16,785 nucleotides of DNA from Dehalococcoidia bacterium (GTDB lineage Bacteria; Chloroflexota; Dehalococcoidia; SZUA-161; SpSt-899), in contig JALPXQ010000022.1 of NCBI GenBank assembly GCA_023271515.1, positions 1 to 16,785 on the forward strand. The letters run 5' to 3'. A model generated the notes under the pieces. That model was given only the letters and a program-made list of their open reading frames with translations, searched no databases and was not told the origin of the DNA. This document shows, one piece after another, positions 1-4,488 of this stretch. The first letter of the stretch is position 1. Each line of letters begins with the position of its first letter. Made by a program: the position numbers and the translations under genes.

Positions 1-2
1 TG

Positions 3-98
3 CTTTCAGATCGGCAATGGGCCTGCATAGGCTGTGGCGCTCTACATAACAGAGACTGGCATGCGGCAAAGAATATCTTGCAGGAGGGTTTACGCACC
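3..98 (+). pseudogene. C-terminal remnant of a TnpB (IS200/IS605 OrfB) nuclease, in frame with hicA
   Basis: The frame beginning at base 3 is open from the window edge and reads WACIGCGALHNRD, then AAKNILQEGLRT. This is the end of TnpB proteins: a CxxCG half of the zinc ribbon followed by the H-x-R-D-x-N-A-A-x-N-I block that carries the last RuvC acidic residue. Here Asp is kept but the usual Asn is His (DWHAAKNI). No stop codon separates it from the HicA reading frame, so the ends of two unrelated families form one open frame. The rest of TnpB lies outside the window, so it is not known whether a complete element exists upstream. Typing the motif as TnpB is confident; whether a fusion protein is made is inference. 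Confidence 0.8.
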
Positions 99-314
99 TT
101 CAGGAATCCCTCGAATGTCAGGTTTGAACAGGCGTGCAAGGCCGCAGAATTATTCGGCTTCAGGTTTAGAGGCGGGAAAGGCAGCCATAGAATATTTGTT
201 AGAAGGGGAATAAGAGAGATGCTAAACTTTCAGAGTGTTAGAGGAAAGGCGAAATCGTATCAAGTGAGGCAGTTTATAAGGATCATTGAGAAATATAACT
301 TGTTGGAGGAGTAG
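78..314 (+). CDS. hicA: HicA-family mRNA interferase toxin
   Basis: This is a small double-stranded-RNA-binding-like toxin of the HicA (YcfA-like) family, which cleaves mRNA and is neutralised by HicB. HicA similarity starts near base 105 (NPSNVRFEQA) and includes GKGSHRIF with the catalytic-type His, then a C-terminal helix region (QVRQFIRIIEKYNL) typical of the variant that ends in EKYNL. The start is a problem. The only upstream initiation codon in frame is TTG at 78, inside the TnpB remnant, and no ATG, GTG or TTG lies where a HicA normally begins (about 99-105). An AGGAGGG at 82-88 looks like a Shine-Dalgarno sequence but has no start codon at proper distance. The toxin may be expressed only as a TnpB-tail fusion, from the TTG, or not at all. 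It stops 2 bases before hicB. Confidence 0.8.
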   Translation: MQEGLRTFRNPSNVRFEQACKAAELFGFRFRGGKGSHRIFVRRGIREMLNFQSVRGKAKSYQVRQFIRIIEKYNLLEE

Positions 315-316
315 AA

Positions 317-550
317 ATGGCTGGTAGATATGTAATTGAAATATTCTACAGCGAGGAAGATGAGGGTTATATTGCCATAGTCCCAGAACTTCCCGGTTGC
401 TCCGCTTTTGGGGAAACTGAGGAAGACGCGCTGAAAGAGATTAAAGTAGCTATTGATTTATGGCTGGAGACTGCTGAAAAAGAGGGCAGACAAATTCCAA
501 AGCCCTTAGAAAAGGAGCTTCTAAAAACTTTTGCTGAGAGCAGGAGTTGA
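317..550 (+). CDS. hicB: HicB-family antitoxin
   Basis: This 77-residue protein has the partial RNase-H-like fold of HicB antitoxins: YVIEIFYSEEDEGYIAIVPELPGCSAFGETEEDAL, in pieces Y-V-I-E-I, DEGYIAIVPELPGC and GETEEDAL, followed by an amphipathic helix (IDLWLETAEKEG) and IPKP. It binds and inhibits the HicA just upstream. It is short, with no C-terminal DNA-binding domain, so repression of the operon would need another route. The ATG at 317 follows GGAGGA (305-310) inside the end of hicA, a good spacing, so translation is coupled. The stop codon TGA (548-550) sits inside the first unit of a heptamer repeat array, which suggests the array was added or expanded at the 3' edge of the gene. The gene looks intact. 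Confidence 0.9.
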   Translation: MAGRYVIEIFYSEEDEGYIAIVPELPGCSAFGETEEDALKEIKVAIDLWLETAEKEGRQIPKPLEKELLKTFAESRS

Positions 551-571
551 ACGTTGAACGTTGAACGTTGG
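546..571 (+). repeat. Heptamer array, unit GTTGAAC x3
   Basis: Three perfect tandem copies of GTTGAAC (546-552, 553-559, 560-566) plus a partial fourth unit. The array overlaps the hicB stop codon. It resembles the short tandemly repeated repetitive heptamers described in cyanobacteria, and follows the NNNN(A/G)AC scheme shared with the other arrays in the window. Confidence 0.85.
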
Positions 572-645
572 TAATTCCTGCCTTCATCTATAAACAGGGT
601 CAAGCATAGGGACTTCTCCAAAGCAAGGAGGGACTTGTGGCATGA

Positions 646-768
646 TCCAAAAGTGCCGCTGGAAGAAGGTATATTTCAAAAGAGGATTTCAATAAGATCT
701 ACGAGCAGGGGACTGAAACAGCTCGCCTCATTACCGGCTTCATAAAGTACTTGAAAGGAACCAGGTAA
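646..768 (+). pseudogene. C-terminal remnant of a four-helix-bundle (23S rRNA intervening-sequence type) protein
   Basis: In the frame ending at the TAA of 766-768, an open stretch reads RRYISKEDFNKIYEQ and then ARLITGFIKYLKG. This matches the last helix of the small four-helix-bundle proteins often encoded in rRNA intervening sequences or as stand-alone genes (pattern GYIS-x-EDF-x-x-IYE ... GFIKYLK). Those proteins are about 110-130 residues; here only about 40 remain. Upstream in the same frame are stops at 607 and 643, and I see no convincing N-terminal half in the other frames. There is no start codon of its own, so it is called a relic. It is one of several broken small genes between hicAB and the sugar genes. 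Confidence 0.55.
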
Positions 769-772
769 TGAC

Positions 773-830
773 TGCCAACTGCTGACTATCGACTATCGAC
801 TGCCAGACTATCGACTATCAGACTATCGAC
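773..830 (+). repeat. Heptamer array, units TATCGAC / TATCAGAC / TGCCAAC
   Basis: About eight tandem units of 7 (sometimes 8) bases: TGCCAAC, TGCTGAC, TATCGAC twice, TGCCAGAC, TATCGAC, TATCAGAC, TATCGAC. All end in (A/G)AC. The same TATCGAC and TATCAGAC units recur at 2391-2405, so matching arrays bracket the 1.6 kb of TA relics between them. Confidence 0.85.
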
Positions 831-852
831 TGAATGAAGGGGGTGATAAGCC

Positions 853-957
853 ATGCCTAGGGTAGACCTTGAATTGGAAATAGGACAAATAGCTGGAATA
901 CTGGAAGGGCTTAGCCCGGGTGAGTTAGAAACCCTTGAGATTCTTTGGACATGCTAA
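853..957 (+). pseudogene. Truncated antitoxin-like small protein (34 residues)
   Basis: ATG at 853 is preceded by a strong AAGGGGGTGA (about 838-846) and opens MPRVDLELEIGQIAGILEGL, then SPGELETLEIL. This acidic helical start resembles small proteins often found upstream of RelE- or VapC-type toxins, which normally continue well past LETLEIL. Here the frame ends after WTC at a TAA (955-957). The end coincides with the point where a truncated vapC on the opposite strand stops matching its family, so both genes appear cut by one rearrangement near 940-950. The assignment as an antitoxin-like partner rests on remembered family resemblance and is only moderate. Confidence 0.5.
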
Positions 958-1122
958 TTTCAATCTGTTATACTCCACCAGTTTAGCAACTTCCCAACAG
1001 GATATGACGCTCACGCCTAAACCGTCTGCCCTATGATGTTCTATAACCTGCCTGTGCTGTTCAGTGAGTTTGCCACTTTCATCTGCAAACCAAATCCAAA
1101 TGTGCGTGTCCAGCAATATCAC
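925..1122 (-). pseudogene. vapC: VapC-like PIN-domain toxin, C-terminally truncated
   Basis: PIN-domain RNase toxins of the VapC family cleave tRNA or other RNA using four acidic residues in about 125-135 residues. This copy begins VILLDTHIWIWFADE (first catalytic Asp in LLDTH) and reaches SVISCWEVAKLVEYNRLKL (Glu of CWEVA), then ends after about 65 residues. The second half with the remaining acidic residues is gone, so catalysis is not expected. The best start is GTG at 1122: GGGAGG lies 6-7 bases upstream and the GTG overlaps the antitoxin stop as GTGA. The longer TTG start at 1137 would place the ribosome site inside the gene. The last residues, about ACPKNLKGF, are probably out-of-family sequence past the breakpoint. 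Confidence 0.7.
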
Positions 1123-1334
1123 AGCAGTACCTCCCAATCATCTCGGGCTACGGGTTCCGTAGGGTCAATATACTCAATTACTTTGCCACGCAAAGGTGAA
1201 GGGGTTGGTTTGTACACCTTTTCTTTCCGGGCCAAAACGATAACCTCGACCAATTCTCCCTCTTGGAATGGGAGAGCATTAAGGCGCAATACACCGTTTG
1301 CCGCAACCTTTTTTTTAACTCGATAAGCTTCCAT
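1119..1334 (-). CDS. VapB-like antitoxin of a VapBC pair
   Basis: This 71-residue protein begins MEAYRVKKKVAANGVLRL with ALPFQEGELVEVIVL following. It is the short beta-rich, AbrB-like N-terminal module (GxLxLxxLPFxxGxxVEVIV) found in antitoxins paired with PIN toxins in cyanobacteria, Chloroflexota and others, and ends in the usual PLRGK..YIDPTEPVARDDWEVL tail. It should bind the PIN toxin and the operon's own promoter. ATG at 1334 is preceded by a G-run (1341-1346) acting as the Shine-Dalgarno. The stop overlaps the toxin GTG. The gene is complete, although its toxin partner is truncated, so it may be a solitary antitoxin now. Confidence 0.75.
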   Translation of the reverse strand: MEAYRVKKKVAANGVLRLNALPFQEGELVEVIVLARKEKVYKPTPSPLRGKVIEYIDPTEPVARDDWEVLL

Positions 1335-1398
1335 TAATAACCCCCCATTTTACCCATTTTTTGAACCACCCAACAATTACCAGGCGGAAACTCTCCGC

Positions 1399-1596
1399 GT
1401 AAGCGTTCAGCCATTCTATGTCACCCTGACCCTGAACGCAGTGAAGGGGAAGGGTCTCAGAGATTCTTCGCTGAGCTTGTCCTGAGCGGAATGAGATTCT
1501 TCGCGGAGTTTACCCTGAGCGAGATTCTTCGGTCGCTTTGCTTCCTCAGAATGACAGAAGCGAATGGCTCAGAATGACAGCAAGGTGAACGGTTAC
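1399..1596. repeat. Nested inverted-repeat element (dispersed-repeat type)
   Basis: The 303-base gap between the vapB-like and brnA-like genes holds this element and no coding sequence that I can defend. Outer arms GTAAGCGTTCA (1399-1409) and TGAACGGTTAC (1586-1596) are reverse complements with one mismatch. Inside them, GTCACCCTGA (1420-1429) pairs with TCAGAATGAC (1546-1555, repeated at 1569-1578) with two mismatches. The core holds repeated GAGATTCTTCG words at about 1491, 1511 and nearby, plus GCTGAGCTTGTCCTGAGCGG. I recognise this style of sequence from dispersed intergenic repeats in many bacterial genomes, but not as a named family. Confidence 0.55.
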
Positions 1597-1637
1597 CTCT
1601 CCGCTGTTATGTACTATACATCAAGTCCCAGTCCCCG

Positions 1638-1928
1638 TCAAGTTCTCAGAAAGCCCTGCTCCTTTTCAAGAACTTTTTCCTTGAGCCATAAATTTACCAG
1701 CGTTTCAGGCAAAATGCCTTTCAAATGAGCCAATTTGTCAATACTATCCGACAATTCTTCTTCAATAGCAAAATAGTTTTTTTCTGACTTTAATTCCACT
1801 TCAAATTCTACATCCGTTTGTAAATCCTCATAATCAGCTAAACTGTGAGTATCCCAAAATTCCGCAACTTCTTCAATGTTCTTAAATTCCTCTGGTATAG
1901 GGTCTCTTTGTAATTTACTTTTTGCCAT
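1638..1928 (-). CDS. BrnA/CopG-like antitoxin (ribbon-helix-helix)
   Basis: This 96-residue protein has the layout of BrnA-type/COG5304 antitoxins: PIPEEFKNIEEVAEFWDTHS near residues 10-30, an acidic beta region (DVEFEVEL, about 40-47), and a C-terminal ribbon-helix-helix-like stretch (SDSIDKLAHLKGILPETLVN, LWLKEKV, about 60-87). The C-terminal part binds operator DNA; the N-terminal WDTHSLADY block contacts the toxin in this family. ATG at 1928 follows AGGAAG at good spacing and overlaps the 3' end of a brnT remnant, which is the normal brnT-brnA order. It looks intact and has a near-perfect promoter upstream, so it may act as an orphan antitoxin or regulator. Confidence 0.75.
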   Translation of the reverse strand: MAKSKLQRDPIPEEFKNIEEVAEFWDTHSLADYEDLQTDVEFEVELKSEKNYFAIEEELSDSIDKLAHLKGILPETLVNLWLKEKVLEKEQGFLRT

Positions 1929-2028
1929 AATTCTTCCTTTCCTTTGAATCCATATCCCTTGCAGTAATGATTAATGCCTCTTTTGTCCTTTTATATATGA
2001 ATAGCACAGTCTGTCTTTTATTCTGCCT
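1915..2028 (-). pseudogene. C-terminal remnant of a BrnT-like toxin
   Basis: The - strand frame from about 2028 to the TAA at 1917-1915 reads TVLFIYKRTKEALIITARDM followed by DSKERKNYGKK. This matches the end of BrnT (DUF497) toxins, where a beta strand leads into ISARxMxxKERxxY. BrnT is normally about 90 residues; only the last 37 codons are present, and a stop (2034-2032) closes the frame just upstream. The overlap of about 14 bases with brnA is the native arrangement, so this is the original partner, missing its N-terminal half. No start codon exists except an internal ATG, so toxicity is not expected. Confidence 0.65.
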
Positions 2029-2036
2029 AACTTAAT

Positions 2037-2064
2037 ATTATAGAGAATCCCTCTCGTTTGTCAA
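2037..2064 (-). promoter_or_regulatory. Near-consensus sigma-70-type promoter driving the brnT relic/brnA
   Basis: On the - strand TTGACA (2064-2059) and TATAAT (2042-2037) both match consensus exactly, with a 16-base spacer. Transcription would start near 2030, just where the brnT remnant begins, and would run into brnA. Autoregulation by BrnA at this site is plausible by family precedent, but I see no clear operator palindrome. Confidence 0.7.
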
Positions 2065-2148
2065 ACACATGTTAACCTGTCTGCCTGGCGTTATGGACCG
2101 AAGGCCCTTGGGGGTTGATGGTTGGTTGCATTATCTTCATGGCTTTCT

Positions 2149-2240
2149 AACCTTGAACCTTGAACCTTGAACCCCTGGGCGATGGTTGATGGTTGATGAC
2201 TTGCGCTACTTAAAACTTAAAACTTACAACTTAAAACTCC
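2149..2240 (+). repeat. Three short heptamer arrays: AACCTTG, GATGGTT, ACTTAAA
   Basis: Three arrays follow each other: AACCTTG x3 (2149-2169), GATGGTT x2 plus a partial (2181-2200), and ACTTAAA x4 with one variant ACTTACA (2208-2235). Shifted in phase they read CTTGAAC, CATCAAC (other strand) and TTAAAAC, each fitting NNNNAAC. The divergent gap 2065-2421 between brnA and the first glycosyltransferase holds these arrays, a candidate promoter and a longer array, and no gene that I can support. Confidence 0.8.
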
Positions 2241-2244
2241 GCTA

Positions 2245-2274
2245 TTGCCCTATCAGAAACAAATGTGATATACT
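2245..2274 (+). promoter_or_regulatory. Candidate promoter for the glycosyltransferase operon
   Basis: TTGCCC (2245-2250), an 18-base spacer and TATACT (2269-2274) form a moderate match to a sigma-70-type promoter. It is the best + strand candidate in the divergent gap. The -10 overlaps a small palindrome TGATA-TACTG-TATCA (2267-2281) that could be an operator. A transcript would carry about 140 bases of leader, most of it heptamer array. Confidence 0.35.
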
Positions 2275-2313
2275 GTATCAAAGGCTAGGCGAAACAGCCC
2301 GCCGAGTAGTAAT

Positions 2314-2420
2314 TGGTGACTGGTGACTGGTAACTGGTGACTGGTAACTGGTAACTGGTGACTGGTAACTCGTAACTGGTGGCTGCCGACTATCAGACTA
2401 TCGACTACGGACTAAACGAC
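2314..2420 (+). repeat. Long heptamer array (TGGTGAC / TGGTAAC, then TATCGAC) abutting a start codon
   Basis: Eleven consecutive 7-base units run from 2314 to 2390: TGGTGAC and TGGTAAC alternate irregularly, then TCGTAAC, TGGTGGC and TGCCGAC. They pass without a break into TATCAGAC, TATCGAC, TACGGAC and TAAACGAC (2391-2420). The array ends one base before the ATG of the first glycosyltransferase gene. Every unit but one ends in (A/G)AC. Confidence 0.9.
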
Positions 2421-2421
2421 T

Positions 2422-3252
2422 ATGACTGAAGCTCAACAAACTCGACCGAAGGTTTTGGCTGCTATCCCCTGCTTCAACACCGAACCTTTTATCGCAGATG
2501 TGGTATCCAATGCCAAAAAATATGTTGACCGAGTTATTGTGATAGACGATGGCTCCCATGATGGCACTGCCGAGGCGGCAATGACCGCCGGGGCTCTGGT
2601 TATCTCTCACGAGGGAAACCTGGGTAAAGGTGCCGCCATGAAAATCGCTGCTGAAGCTGCGAGTGATGCGGATGTAATCGTTTTCCTGGATGGCGATGGC
2701 CAACATGACCCTGAAGATATCCCCAAGGTGGTTGCCCCTATCCTTCGGGGAAAAGCCGACATCGTTATTGGCTCAAGACATCTTCAGGAGTCCGGCGTTT
2801 CTTCTCCTTCATTCACCCGAAGACTCACCAACATCCTCGCCTCCCTCACTATCTCAGTAATCATTTCCTTCGTATTGCCTTTGGCAATGTCACTTAATCA
2901 CCTAATTCATCCGAAAAAGTCTCTAGGCAATAGTCCTCACTCACTAGCCACCAATCCCACATTCAGGATTCTCGACTCTGGACACGGGACAAAAAAATGG
3001 ATAACCGACTGCACCAGCGGCTTCAGGGCAATAAAGAAAGACAAATGGCAAAAGCTTAACCTTATCTCCAACGGCTTTGAGATAGAGACTGAGATGATAT
3101 ATGAGGCAGCCAAGAATAAACTTACTATTGCTGATGCTCCTATAACTTGTAACTGGAACAGCCACATTTCGCGTCTTTCCATTCTCCGGGACGGCTCAAA
3201 GACGCTAAAACTGCTGGCACAAAAATTGATAGGTGATTTTGGCGGAAGATAA
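2422..3252 (+). CDS. Family 2 glycosyltransferase, polyprenyl-phosphate (DPM1-like) type
   Basis: This 276-residue GT-A enzyme probably transfers a sugar from a nucleotide donor to a polyprenyl phosphate or growing glycan at the inner membrane face. Visible motifs are AAIPCFNTE (13-21), VIVIDDGSHDGT (38-49), NLGKG (66-70), the DxD-type FLDGDGQHDP (88-97), GSRHL (117-121) and TDCTSGFRAI (195-204), then GFEIETEMIYEA. The spacing between GSR and TDCTSGFRA is about 78 residues instead of roughly 35 in close relatives. Residues about 146-191 look like an in-frame insertion rich in Ser, Asn and His after a hydrophobic start. There is no Shine-Dalgarno before the ATG, because the heptamer array runs up to it. 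It could be catalytically intact if the insert loops out. Confidence 0.8.
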   Translation: MTEAQQTRPKVLAAIPCFNTEPFIADVVSNAKKYVDRVIVIDDGSHDGTAEAAMTAGALVISHEGNLGKGAAMKIAAEAASDADVIVFLDGDGQHDPEDIPKVVAPILRGKADIVIGSRHLQESGVSSPSFTRRLTNILASLTISVIISFVLPLAMSLNHLIHPKKSLGNSPHSLATNPTFRILDSGHGTKKWITDCTSGFRAIKKDKWQKLNLISNGFEIETEMIYEAAKNKLTIADAPITCNWNSHISRLSILRDGSKTLKLLAQKLIGDFGGR

Positions 3253-3262
3253 GGGAAAAGTC

Positions 3263-3310
3263 ATGGACAAACTAACGGTTGATATTCGACCGAATCCGAG
3301 TGTGAAATGA
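3263..3310 (+). CDS. Possible 15-codon leader/coupling ORF before the GT4 gene
   Basis: ATG at 3263 lies 6 bases after AAGGGA (3251-3256), a good ribosome site, and encodes MDKLTVDIRPNPSVK. Its TGA (3308-3310) overlaps the ATG of the next gene as ATGA. The GT4 gene itself has no strong Shine-Dalgarno, so translation may depend on reinitiation from this short frame. It matches no family I know; it may be chance. Confidence 0.35.
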   Translation: MDKLTVDIRPNPSVK

Positions 3311-4488
3311 GAGTCGGGCTTTTGACTACCGAGTTCCTGCCGGTCTGGGGAGGGGTCGCTTCATACAGCATAAATCTGTGCCAGGCTCTGGCAGACAAGG
3401 TCGAACTGCATGTTTTCACCACTTCACGGAAACTGGAGGGGATTACAGCAGGTGAGGAAGGGATTGGCATTCCTGATAAAGTGAAGGTTCACGCGATTTC
3501 TCCGGCTACCGACATCTTCTTCTCAAGCCTTCGCTATCAGTTGTCACTCGTGCGCAAATTGCCCTGCCTGGTTAGGGAAAATAAACTGGACCTTGTGCAC
3601 TCAGCAGGACCCTTAGCTGATCAGATGCTCAGGATAGTGGGCAGTAATGTTCCCCATGTTCTCACCTATCATTCAACCCTGTCAGGGCAAAGGCAGGGGA
3701 TATCCAGCTCTAAGGTTAGATTTAGAGATCTGGATAGCTCAGAGAAGATGACACTGTTATCATACCCCGTCATCAGGCTATATGAATCCCTCAGCCTGGC
3801 GAGGACAAGAAATATAATCGCGGTGTCGAAAGCGGTCAGGGATGAGTTGGTGAAGCATTATCGCTATAAGGGGAGAATTACTGTTATACCCAACGGCATA
3901 GATGTAAATAGATTCAAGCCGGACGAAAAGAGGGGCAACCGAAAAAGGGTGATCTTTAGCGGTAGACTCATTGCCTTGAAGGGGCCTCAGTTGATTATCA
4001 GGGCTATCCCACACGTTCTTAAGGAGCATGAAGACGCTGTCTTTGTCTTTGCTGGAGCCGGCAGCAGAGAGCCTTATAAGAGGATGCTCCAGGAAACGGG
4101 GATACCGGAGGAGAACTTTGAATTCTGCTATATTGATTACCGGAATATGCCCCAGTTTTATAGTTCAGGCGACATGCTTGCTCTCCCTTCGCTGCTTGAA
4201 AGTTTCCCTCTGAGCGTTCTTGAGGCGATGGCTTGCGGCTTGCCGGTCGTAGCCAGCGATGTAGGCGATGTCGCACAGTTGGTAAAAGACGGTGAGACCG
4301 GGTTCCTAACAGCTAAAGGGGATTATTTGACGGTCGCCACGAGGATAAACCAACTGCTTGGTGATGAAGCACTGCGGGAAAGGATGGGCAAGAATGCCGG
4401 GGGTCTGGTGAGGGAGCATTATTCCCTGGAGACGATGGGCAAGAGAACTCTTGAGGTTTACCGAGAGGTGCTGGGAGGAAGGGCATGA
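3307..4488 (+). CDS. Family 4 glycosyltransferase (GT-B)
   Basis: This 393-residue retaining glycosyltransferase adds a sugar from a nucleotide donor to a lipid-linked or surface glycan on the cytoplasmic side. The N-terminal acceptor domain opens MRVGLLTTEFLPVWGGVASY with the glycine motif GGV at 15-17. The inter-domain IPNGIDVNRFKP (194-205) and FSGRLIALKGPQ (217-228) lead into the donor domain, whose E-x7-E motif is E298 and E306 (ESFPLSVLE) followed by AMACGLPVVASDVGD. Length is normal for GT4. The ATG overlaps the stop of a short upstream frame, and the gene's own stop overlaps the next start as ATGA, so it sits in a tightly coupled operon. The donor and acceptor sugars cannot be read from sequence. 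Confidence 0.9.
   Translation: MRVGLLTTEFLPVWGGVASYSINLCQALADKVELHVFTTSRKLEGITAGEEGIGIPDKVKVHAISPATDIFFSSLRYQLSLVRKLPCLVRENKLDLVHSAGPLADQMLRIVGSNVPHVLTYHSTLSGQRQGISSSKVRFRDLDSSEKMTLLSYPVIRLYESLSLARTRNIIAVSKAVRDELVKHYRYKGRITVIPNGIDVNRFKPDEKRGNRKRVIFSGRLIALKGPQLIIRAIPHVLKEHEDAVFVFAGAGSREPYKRMLQETGIPEENFEFCYIDYRNMPQFYSSGDMLALPSLLESFPLSVLEAMACGLPVVASDVGDVAQLVKDGETGFLTAKGDYLTVATRINQLLGDEALRERMGKNAGGLVREHYSLETMGKRTLEVYREVLGGRA

Noticed and set aside
1033..1326. A 97-codon + strand open frame opposite vapB/vapC
   Set aside because: It is antisense to two recognised TA genes, has no family resemblance and no ribosome site; it is a shadow frame.
1347..1376. Possible promoter TTGTTG-18-TAAAAT on the - strand ahead of the vapB-like gene
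   Set aside because: Transcription would start at about 1340, downstream of the G-run ribosome site at 1341-1346, so it would not give a translatable leader.
546..2420. Heptamer arrays as CRISPR arrays
   Set aside because: Units are 7-8 bases in direct tandem with no spacers, and no cas-like gene is present.
2398..2706. A 102-codon - strand open frame over the start of the first GT2
   Set aside because: It overlaps the DxD and nucleotide-binding motifs of a clear glycosyltransferase in the other strand and resembles nothing known.
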